DNA from: Viola odorata | Lineage: Eukaryota > Streptophyta > Magnoliopsida > Malpighiales > Violaceae | NCBI GenBank assembly: GCA_963691705.1 | Contig: OY829539.1 | Location: 37,767,656 to 37,831,655 of the forward strand | Length of the DNA: 64,000 nt | Reading direction: 5' to 3' | In this document: piece after piece, positions 32,714 through 42,541 of the stretch | Layout of the letters: the number at the start of each line of letters is the position of its first letter | Position numbering within the stretch: position 1 is the stretch's first letter | Program-made: the position numbers and the translations under genes | The notes under the pieces: model-generated | What the model saw: the letters and a program-made list of their open reading frames with translations, nothing else | Database searches by the model: none | What the model was told of the DNA's origin: nothing

Positions 32714-34029
32714 TGTCAGGAATTCCGGAAAAGGAGGCTACGGTTGTGAACGATGTAGCCAAGGCGCTGCAAGACATAGTAGCCTAGCTCTAGGATATGA
32801 AAGCTTGGAGGCAGCAGGTTGAGGCTAGGGAACGTGAGGATGTTGTTCCACCAGCACCCGGGGCACACTTTGTGCAACACCTAAACCCTAGAGTGAATCG
32901 AGAGGCCTATGCACCTGCACCGAGCGACGACCAGCGCAGTGAGCCTGAGTTAGATGGATCTGAAAATGAGTATGAGGAGGGTCCTCACATGGCGGGACTG
33001 AGGGGGTTCCAAATGCGCCAAGGAGGTGCGCATGGACGCGGTAGGCACGCATTTGGTGGGCGAGAGTTTCACTTCGAGCAGCCGCATCGCAAGGAGTGCG
33101 AGCGAGCGGACAACCATCTTGGGAGTGTCAAGCTCAAGATTCCAGCCTTTGAAGGGAAAGATGACCCCGAGGCATACTTGACTTGGGAACGAAAGATGGA
33201 AGTGATTTTTAGGTGTCACCACTACACGGATGAAAAGAAAATAAGGTTAGCTTCCGTGGAGTTTTTTGGATATGTTGCCCATTGGTGGGAGCAAGTGAAT
33301 GAGGATGTGAGAGGACCCGTAACTAATTGGGAGAATATGAAATATGTAATGAAGAGGAGGTTTGTTCCACCGTACTATCATAAGGACCAACTTCAGCGTT
33401 TACAAAAGCTTACCCAAGGGTCCAAAACTGTGAACGAATATCACAACGAGTTCGAAGTTCTTTTGGCTAGGGTTAATGTGATAGAGGATGAGGATTCGAA
33501 GATGTCTAGGTTCATGAGTGGGCTGAATCCAGAGATAGCTAACGCCTTAGAGTTGTGCCAATATAGGACTTTGGAGGAGATGCTTCACATGGCCGTGAAG
33601 ATTGAGAGGCAACGCAAGGCTAAGGCAGCCTACTCTAAGCCGTCTACTTTTGTGTCTCGAACTTCCACTTGGAACAAGTCTGCATGGTCCAAGGGGAATA
33701 AGGACAGCAAGGAAACACCCAAGGTATCTAAGCCTTCGTATGGTACCAAAGGTAATTCGGCAAACCCTACTCTTTCTAAAGTTCCCATTACTAGTACTAA
33801 CCGTGTGCCTACAAGGGAGATTGTGTGTTTTAAGTGTAGTGGCCGAGGCCATAAGCAGGCCGAATTTCCCAACAAAAGAGTTCTGATCATTAGGGACAAT
33901 GGAGAGATGGACTCGGAAGATGATTATGAGGTGGTGGAGGATTCGAAAGAGGAAAGTGAGGAAGAAGAGGCAGCGAGTCATGAATCTAGGGTTTGTGATC
34001 CGGTTACCCTAGTAGTTCGGAGGAATTGA
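32714..34029 (+). pseudogene. Element B gag
   Basis: ATG at 32714 (MSGIPEKEATVVNDVAKALQ). Two TAG codons follow within a few residues at 32786-32788 and 32792-32794, both likely former CAG, so this frame cannot be read through. The remainder is open: gag core (AFEGKDDPEAYLTWERKMEV, WWEQVNED, MKRRFVPPYYHKDQLQRL, MSGLNPEIANAL) and a zinc knuckle (CFKCSGRGHKQAEF, final Cys/His position lost). It ends at TGA 34027-34029, ahead of the protease frame. Confidence 0.85.
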
Positions 34030-37000
34030 AGTGTGCAGCCAAGGGCCTAAACTTGTGAGGAGGAACAAAGGGAGAACTTATTCCATGCTAGGTGCCACAT
34101 TGGTACTAAGGTATACTCTCTTATTATTGATAATGGCTCATGTACTAATTGTGCTAGTACGCTTCTTGTGCACAAATTAGGGTTACTTATGGTGAGACAT
34201 CCAAAGTCGTACGCTTTGCAATGGATGAATGATAGAGTCGGCCTTAAGGTGTCTAGGCAAGTGTTGGTGAGTTTTTCTATTGGGAAATACAGAGATGAGA
34301 TATGGTGTGACGTTGTCCCAATGCAATCGTCGCATGTGCTACTTGGCTGACCATGGCAATTTGACCGCAACGCCATTCACGAAGGGAGGAGCAATCGATA
34401 CAAGCTTGAGAAGGAAGGAGTGAAGTTCACACTTGCGCCCCATACACCTAAGCAAGTACTTGAGGACCAGCTCTGGTTAGAGAAGTCCTATACTGAATTT
34501 GAGGCCTCACGACTTGTAGATAAAAGAATTGATGAAAACAGCCCTCGTGAAAAAAGTGAGCACGGGTTTGAAAGAAAAGAAAAGAATGAAAACAGCCCCC
34601 GTGAAAAAAGTGAGCATGGGTTAAAAACAGAAAAGAAAGAGCCTAAAAAAGAAAAGAAAAGGCAAGAAAAAGAAAAGAAAGTGAACTTGTATGCGAAAGC
34701 AAAAGATTTACGCCGAGCGCTTGTTTTACAAAAATAGTTTTGTAGCGAGAATCGCCCTTTGATTTTACTTCGCTTTAAATCTTTTTGTTTGAGTACTACT
34801 ATCCTTGATCCTTTAGCTTCCGTGCCTTCTTCTATCTCAGCTGTTTTGAAGGAGTTCAAAGATGTAACACCCGAAGAGATGCCACCCGGTTTGCCTCCAA
34901 TCCGCTGCATAGAGCACCAAATTGATTTTGTGTCGGGTTCGACTATCCCAAACAGACCAGCCTATAAGAGAAACCCCGAGGAGACTAGGGAACTTCAGAG
35001 GCAGGTTGATGAGCTCCTTATCAAGGGATATGTCCAAGAGCTTGTCTTCATGCGTCGTTCCAGTGCTTCTAGTGCCAAAAAAAGATGGAACTTGGTGAAT
35101 GTGTGTTGACTGCCGAGCTGTCAACAAAATTACGGTAAAGTATCGTCACCCCATACCTCGCTTGGATGATATGTTAGATGAGCTTAGTGGTAGTGTAATC
35201 TTTTCTAAAATTGATCTCATGAGCGACTATCATCAAATTAGAATGAAAGAGGGTGATGAATGGAAAACGACATTTAAAACAAAGTATGGATTGTATGAAT
35301 GGTTAGTGATGCCGTTTGGATTGACTAATGCCCCAAGTACTTTCATGTGACTTATGAACCATGTTCTTAGGCGTTTCATAGGGAAATTTATTGTTATGTA
35401 CTTTGATGACATCTTAGTTTACAGCAAGTCTTTACATGATCATGTTTTACACCTTAAGGAAATTTTTCTAACCTTGCGTGAAGAGAAGCTTTATGCTAAA
35501 CTCTCCAAGTGCTCTTTTGCTTTAGAACAGGTTGAGTTTTTAGGTTTTCTTGTGGGCAAGTACGGTGTGAAGGTGGATGAAGCGAAGGTGCAAGCGATCA
35601 AGGAGTGGCCTATGCCAAAAACAGCAAGCGACATCCGCTCCTTTCACGGCTTAGCTTCCTTTTATCGTCGTTTCATTCGTGATTTTAGTACTCTTGCTGC
35701 CCCACTTAATGACCTAACTAAGAAACATGTTGATTTCAGGTGGGAGGAACCTCAAGAGGCCGCATTCCAAGTGTTGAAGGACAAGTTGTCCAACGCACCC
35801 GTGTTAGCCCTACCCGACTTTGACAAGCCGTTTGAGTTGGAGTGCGACGCGAGTGGAATCGGTATAGGTGTTGTTTTGATGCAAGAAAAAATCCAATAGC
35901 CTTCTTTAGTGAGAAGCTCAAGGATGCCCAGCTGCGTTATCCAACGTATGACAAAGAGCTTTATGCGCTAGTTAGGGCTTTCGAGGTTTCGCAACACTAC
36001 TTGATGCCGAGGGAATTTGTGGTGCACACCGACCACTTGAGCCTCAAATACCTAAAGGGACAAGGGAAGTTGAATAGGAGACATGTCGTGTGGCTGGAGT
36101 TCTTGGAAGCTTTCCCTTATCACATCAAGTACAAGGAAGGAAAAGACAATGTTGTGGCCGACGCATTGTCTAGGAGGTATGTCTTGATCTCTTCTTTAAG
36201 TGTCAAATTTTTAGGGTTTTCTCAAATAATTCCACTCTACCCTACTGATTTGGATTTTAGTGAGATCTATACGACTTGTGACTCCATGGCTGATGTGAAA
36301 TTTTATACGCATGATAACTATGTGTTTCAGCGCAAGCGCCTTTGCATTCCTAGATGTTCTTTGCGTGAATTACTTGTGCATGAATCAGATAGTGGTGGAT
36401 TGATGGGCCACTTTGGCATTAATAAAACCTATGACATGCTGAAATCACACTTTTATTGGCCTAAAATGAAACGTGATGTTGTGTGTGTGATTGCTAGATG
36501 TGTAACTTGCCATAGGGTTAAATCTCGGTTAGCTAGTCATGGTGAATTTATGCCACTGCCCGTACCTTCCCAACCTTGGACCGATCTGTCCATGGAGTTC
36601 ATTGTAGGTTTACCTAAATCTTGGGATGGTAAGGATGGTATATTTGTTGTAGTGGATCGGTTTTCCAAAATGGCGCACTTTTTGCCTTGTAAAAATACTA
36701 ATGATGCATCTCAGGTTGCTAATATATTCTTTAGAGAGGTAGTCTGCCTCCATGGTATGCCTATTAGTATTGCTAGTGACTGTGATGGGAGATTTTTGAG
36801 CCACTTTTGGCGAGTGTTGTGGAGTCGCCTTGGAACTAAATTGTTGTATTTAACTTCTTGTCACCCTCAAACCGTCAGTCAAACTGAGGTTGTTAACCGT
36901 ACTGTAGGGTCTTTTTTATACTCTTTAGTTATTAAACATGTATCTAAATGGACTGATCATTTGCCTTTCATGGAGTTTGCTTATAATCGTTCAATCCATT

Positions 37001-37478
37001 CTACTACCAATTGTTCACCTTTTGAAGTAGTTTATGGCTTTAATCCGATTACTCCCATGGATTTGACCCCTTTGCCTTTGAGTGATGTTTCTAACTTAGA
37101 TGGACAGCAGAGGGCAGAAAATATCAAGAGGATACATGAGAAGGCTAAGCAAAACATTGAGCGCACAAATGAGCGCCTAGTGCGCAAGCGCAATGAAGGC
37201 CGCAAGACCGTGTCTTTCGAAGTTGGCGATTGGGTATGGTTGCACCTCAGACGTGAGAGGTTCCTAGAGAAAAGACGTGGGAAATTAGCACCATGAGGAG
37301 ATGGCCCATTTCAGATTGTTGAGAAGATCAACAACAACGCTTACCGCCTCGACCTTCCAAGTGAGTATAGTTCTATTCATAGAACATTTAATATTTCTGA
37401 CTTAAGGTTGTTTGATGCAGATGATGCGGATGTTGCTGATCTGGATTCGAGGATGAATCCTTCTCAAGATAGAGGGGA
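34030..37478 (+). pseudogene. Element B protease, RT, RNase H, integrase
   Basis: Protease near 34085-34500 with DNGSCTNCAS and CDVVPMQSSHVLLG; a stop follows at 34348-34350. Linker rich in Glu/Lys repeats (PREKSEHGFERKEK twice). RT in two frames: a shift near 35050-35100, then [32 protein letters not shown] at 35348-35350, and YFDDILVYS at about 35399. RNase H spans a shift at 35880-35900. Integrase has HFGINKTYDMLKSHFYWP, MEFIVGLPKS, IASDCDGRFLSHF and QTEVVNRTVG, then an FEVGDWVWLHLR domain and TGA at 37294-37296. At least two stops and two shifts make it inactive. The frame end overlaps the polypurine tract and enters the 3' LTR. Confidence 0.9.
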
Positions 37479-38619
37479 TGATACGATCCCTAGTGCCACA
37501 GGTCCAATCACCCGCGCCAAAACCCGAGCCTTAGAGGAAGCCGCAGCCCCGAGCCTCCCATTGCCGCCCACAGGCCCAATCACTCGTGCTAGGGCCCGAG
37601 CCTTGCAGGTGGGGCTTAGCAGCCTTATCCACATGGAACTGAAGGCAGATATAGCCTTGAAGGAAGCCAGCCAGCGCGCACCACAGTCACGCCTCGTAAC
37701 CCTAATTCGCACCGCACCCGCGCCTACGGATGGGCTACACATGGCCACCTCGGACCTTTAGGTCCACCAATGCCCTTTTCCTATTTTTGACCAGGCCATG
37801 AGTATTTATAATACAAGAGGGGAGTCTAGGCCAAAAATCAGGAGAAACGCCCGAAGGATTTGGGACAAGCCCAAATCACAAGCCCGCATTGGATAGTGAA
37901 AGCCACCGCCAAGCCTTTTGAAGATTGGGGCATATTTACTCGCACAATATTCATCCCAGCACTTCGTCTATGTGTTAGGAAGTTTCCCTCAAAATTTCAG
38001 TGGGAACGCTCGAGGTAATAAGGAAAACACCTTGTTTCCTTAAAACGTGATTCGGCGGACCCGCAAGCAAAGCCACTTGGGCCTTTTGACCTAAACGGCG
38101 GCGCCTGCACTTCTATCTTGTTTAGTAGGCTTTATTTATGTTATTTTAGGGTTTCATAACTTATTTGGAAGGGTGGCTTGTTGCCATTTTTGTTTAAATC
38201 ATTATTTAGAAACTAAACTAGTTTCCATTTTTGGAATTAGGGTTTAGCGCTTCATTAAAAAGGAGCCACCCATGTTATTCTTGGGTTAGACTATTTTGAT
38301 TATTGAAAGCAGATTGCTTTGGATCTTTATCCACTTGTTCTTGATGAACCTTGCAACTAATTGAGTTTCGTGCATTCGATTAGCTTGTCAAGTAAAACTT
38401 GAAAACACCTTTCATTGAGTCATACGTTCTTTAGATTGCCAAGCATTGCGATTTGGAGATTCAAAGGTTTGACACAAGATCCTCAAGGGATTCTGCGTGG
38501 AGTGTCAAACATTGCGACTTGGAGATTTACGTGTCTTCTTCGAGTTATTTTCCGTATTGAAAGCCACGTCGTCGGACAACGATCTAAGGAGAGCATTCTA
38601 GCCACTAAGGAACGCATCA
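37479..38619 (+). repeat. 3' LTR of element B
   Basis: 1141 bp, TGATACGATCCC to AACGCATCA. Its first 280 bp continue the pol frame to a stop at 37759-37761. The encoded C terminus has TGPITRA(K/R)(T/A)RAL twice, about 30 residues apart. Confidence 0.92.
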
Positions 38620-38624
38620 GTAAA

Positions 38625-39175
38625 TAGGACTTTAGGGTCCTTACTAAGGGTGATGATTGACACACGTGGCACTAAATGCGAAGATAGCCTTACTTACATT
38701 GAATTTGCATATAATCATGCACATCACTCTATTATTGGGTTTTAACCCCTAATCCCTCTTGATCTCTTACCTTTTCCTTTGAGTATACTTGAGTGTGTAG
38801 ATGGAAAAACCAAAGCAGAAGAGATCAAGAAGTTACACAAGCAAGTGCGAGTAAACATTGAATCCATGAACGAAAGAGTGGCCAACAAGCAAAATAAGGC
38901 AAGCCTACATCTTTCGAGCTCGGATAATGGGTTTGGTTGCATTGGTGAAAAGAGAGATTCCCTCAACAACGACAAGAAAAGTTAAGCCCCCGTGGAGATG
39001 GACCTTTTCAGATTCTTCAATGGATCAATGACAATGCTTATATCCTTGATTTACCACTTGAATATGGCTTCACAGGCAATTCATTTCATATTAATGATTT
39101 AACTCTTTACCGTGCAAATGACAAGGAACGTGAAGAAATGGATTGGGGGATGAATCCTTTCAAAGGAGGAGGTGA
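38625..39175 (+). pseudogene. Element C pol, right part: integrase C terminus
   Basis: Resumes the integrase interrupted at 30788: RTLGSLLRVMID, LTYIEFAYNHAHHS, then a stop near 38743 and GKTKAEEIKKLHKQVRVN. Next is a diverged barrel region, and the tail MDWGMNPFKGGGDDAI, which overlaps the polypurine tract AAAGGAGGAGG and the start of the LTR. Confidence 0.85.
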
Positions 39176-40066
39176 TGATGCGATCAAGCCTATGTTAGAG
39201 CTAGAAGAGCAAGACGTGACACTAAGAGGACCAATCACGAGGAGCATGGCCAAGAAGATCATACTATGGATTCAAGCCATGATGAGCAAGGATGTGCTTC
39301 AAGATGAAGTTCAAGTCTTAATAATGGTTGCACATCATATGGGAGGCCGAGGAGCCGACACGGAACGACGAAAAGCCAACATTTAGCATTTTCGGGAAGC
39401 AGCTAGCGTCATGACGCCAAGGGAGGTTTGCCAGCCGATTTCTTGAATATTTCTGGCGTCATGGAGTCATGACACCAAGGAGGTTGGCCAACTGATCATT
39501 CCTTCTGTTCCTGGCGTAATGACGCCAAGGACTTCCGAGAACTATATTTTAGGCCTCTTTTCAAACCCCTATAAGTAGCTTTCTTCTTCCTTTTCTTCCC
39601 TAGTTTTTGTCAAGTCTTTATTTCTATAGTTTGAGAGCACTCCTCACTCTAAACACCAAGAACTCAACTTGTGAAGATCAAGCCTTGGAGATTTCTTGAT
39701 CCATTACAAGTAAAACTCTTTTTAATCTCTATCTCTTTAATTTCATTTTGTATTGGATTGAATGAATATTTGGGAATATTTGATTGCTTTAATATCTTGG
39801 ATTCCTAATTGGAGGATGATTAATATAAGTTGAATTGATTGTTCTCATGTTGATTGATTGTTTCTAATTGAATTTTAACCACAAATCATTCCTAAAATTG
39901 CCTAGAAATTTCACCCAAAATCTGCTGCATATTTTCCATCTTTCCCAACTCCGATTCTTCATTTTTATTGTGTTTTCTTGCTCAATTTGGATCGAGTTTT
40001 GTCAAGAAACTCAAGTTAGATCTATTGACATGATTTGACTCATTAAAATGAGGCCGGATTGCATCA
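39176..40066 (+). repeat. 3' LTR of element C
   Basis: 891 bp, TGATGCGATCAAG to GGATTGCATCA. The pol frame continues into it to 39386 (RGPITRSMAKKI). Three imperfect copies of a GGCGTCATGACGCCAAGG inverted-repeat motif lie at about 39405-39535, just before a CCTATAAGTAG TATA-like box at 39569. Its 5' LTR partner is not in the window. Confidence 0.8.
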
Positions 40067-40071
40067 TTGCT

Positions 40072-40784
40072 TGATACGATCATGCCTACATCTACAAGGC
40101 CCGAACGAACCCGAACACGACCAATTGTGAAGACACATTCTAGGATACCTTTTACCCTTCAAATGGGCTTGGAAGCCCATCAAAATGACAAGAAAATTCG
40201 TCCATCTTAGAAGGAAGGAGAAGGAAGAGCTCATTAAGGGCATTATGGTCTCAAATGGCCTAATATGTAATAACTATAAGTAGTTCAATTCTTGCATATG
40301 TTCAATTTAGCTTTGATGATGAATATTGATTGAGAGAATTCTCCTTATTCATCCGGGGCTCAATATTGGTATTTGCCTTGGTTTGGAAAGTCGTGGCTTA
40401 AGTCAATCGAAAACAAGAAGTTTCCATCTTTGTGTAATCGGTTATTACTTCGTATTTGCGAGCGATTGAGTGTATATTTGAGTGTTCATCTTTGAACGGT
40501 TTGTGTTTGTTGAATGTGAGAGTATTCTGCCCGTGTATTCAAGTATTCATCAAGCATATCTCAAGTGTTCAATTGATCGTTGTTCAAGCAATCATCTCTA
40601 ATCTCCATCCGCATTCATCCGGGTATTATCTTGTATTTTGTGTGTTTATTCCTTGTATCATTTCCGCTGCGTGTCTCCATATTTCCTACTGTTTCCTTAT
40701 TGATTTGTGTCATAAACTCATTGAGCTAGATCCTCCATTCGTTACATACCATTCGGCCTTCACATCGGAGGTCGGATCGTATCA
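40072..40784 (+). repeat. 5' LTR of element F
   Basis: 713 bp, TGATACGATCATG to GGTCGGATCGTATCA. A weak TATA-like AACTATAAGTAG at 40271. Confidence 0.92.
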
Positions 40785-40786
40785 AG

Positions 40787-40798
40787 TGGTAGCGGAGC
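40787..40798 (+). other. Primer-binding site of element F
   Basis: TGGTAGCGGAGC, two bases after the LTR; identical to that of element B. Confidence 0.6.
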
Positions 40799-42541
40799 TT
40801 CTGGCGCTCCGAGTTTGTTTTTGTGTTCGTTCCTGTCCAGTTTGTGTGAGTCCTACAGCTCAGAAAACTCTGAAAGTTTGTATAAATAAACTTCAATCTG
40901 TTAGTGACAACTTTTGTTTTTGAGTCATCTGTAAATTTGGTAAAATTTCCATACTTTTTGACCGCCTAAGAAAAGTGTGCAGATTTTATCCGAGAAAATC
41001 TGTTCTTGTGTTGCGAGTCCATTTTCTGTATCTTCCAGTAAGAATCGTGTTTTTGTCCCTTCGTAAAAGTTGTAGGTCTGTGTCTTAGTAACGTCTCTAT
41101 TAAATTTCATGATGTAATATTGTCGTTTGCTATTTTTAAGAGTCAAAATTCGAAAGTCTGTCAAGAACACTCTTTGTGTTCTTCATGCGTTCATCTTGTT
41201 TTCTTGAGTCTTTTCGTCTTCAACACTTGGGGAAGACGAATCAAGGTCAGTTTAATCTTCTTCTAAGTCTTTTGTAGTGTTTCAAAGTGTTTTAGCAGAA
41301 GTATTCCATTGTTACACCAAGTCAATGAAGTGAGAGATAAGAGTGACACAAAAGTCCTAAATAAATCTTCTTTTCTCCTAGTTTTTAGGGTCATAAACGT
41401 GAATATCTTCCACCTCAAATAATCCCTAGATTTCCTGAACATTAAATCTTCCAAGATATCTCTTGAGGTCTGCAAAATTTTGGAGTCAAATGAAATCTAT
41501 AGGATACTCAAAAAGTCCTCACCCTCAACAGTGATGAAGAGAAAAGTCTTAGTGTCACCTACCTCTTTGTCTCAAAAACGTGTGAGTGCCCTCTAAGTCA
41601 AAAATCTTCCCTCATTTGCTGAACAAGAGATCCTCAAGTATCCTTCTAGTAAGCAACAAATTCTTAGAACCAAACAAAATCTTTAGGATACACAAAAGTC
41701 CTAAACAAAAGAGAGAAAAGTTGCAAACTAAAAGTCCTAAACTAAACACCTCTTGTGTTAGCTCTTGAGAGAAAAACGTGAGGAGTCCTCAACACCAAGA
41801 ATACTTTGCTAATTTTCCTAAACACTCACTTAAGTCTTTTATATTTGAGTGTTCAAGTCCTTTGTGTCAAGTCCTTGAGTCCTAAACACATTTTCGTTTC
41901 TCTTTTCCAAGTCTCTAGTCAAGTCACCATTTTCCAGCAAATGTGTCCTTGAGTCTTGTCCCTTTTATTGTGTCTTCAGCCGAATTTTTTCTTCTTTCTT
42001 GGCTGTAATTTGTAGAGCTTTGTCTTAGGATTGTTCATACTAAATTTTGTGATTTAATTCAATCGTTTCCTATTTTTCGTATGTCATAGTCGAAAGTTAC
42101 ACAAACTGCCCAGAATTTTCCAGCAAACTGTTTTGCGCGATCATCTTGTGAACAGTTTTTCATTGAGTTTCCAGCTGAATTTCGTCTTTCTACCTGAATG
42201 AAAATTGTAGTCCTCAACCTCAAGTGTACCCATATTAAAATTTGTGACAAAATTCCAACGTTTTCTATTTTTAAAGGCCAATAGCCGAAATTTTTGGAAA
42301 ACTGTCAGAAAAATTCCAGCAAACTGCCTTGGTGTTTCTTGCATTCTTGATTGAGACTTCGTGATTGAACTTGAGATTGTTGGTTGATTGTTACGCAAGA
42401 CACGGAATTGAATACAGAGGAGTTTGAGTCATTGTGGAGTACAAATTTTGAGGGCTTAAACACGAGTGTAAACACGTGAGGGAGCGATTTCTTTTAACTA
42501 ACGTTTATACATATATATAGTTTGTTAATTTTGTAGGTACA
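40799..42541 (+). other. Element F long leader with degenerate internal repeats
   Basis: 1.7 kb without a convincing coding frame. Three diverged copies of a ~150-bp block (TTGTAG..., AAATTTNRTGATNTAAT, TCGTTT or ACGTTTTCTATTTTT, CGAAA, CTGTC) lie at about 41030-41165, 42000-42115 and 42185-42310. The middle section is full of GTCCTAAAC / AAGTCCT phrases. Confidence 0.55.

Larger units (their letters stand above)
30789..38619 (+). mobile_element. Complete CRM-like chromovirus element B, nested in element C
   Basis: 7831 bp. 5' LTR 30789-31907, PBS at 31910, gag and pol, polypurine tract at 37466-37478, 3' LTR 37479-38619. Perfect 5-bp target duplication GTAAA at 30784-30788 and 38620-38624. 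Removing the element and one GTAAA rejoins the integrase of element C in frame. The LTRs differ by scattered substitutions and a roughly 20-25-bp indel near 37975, so it is an old insertion, and its own genes are broken. Confidence 0.93.
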
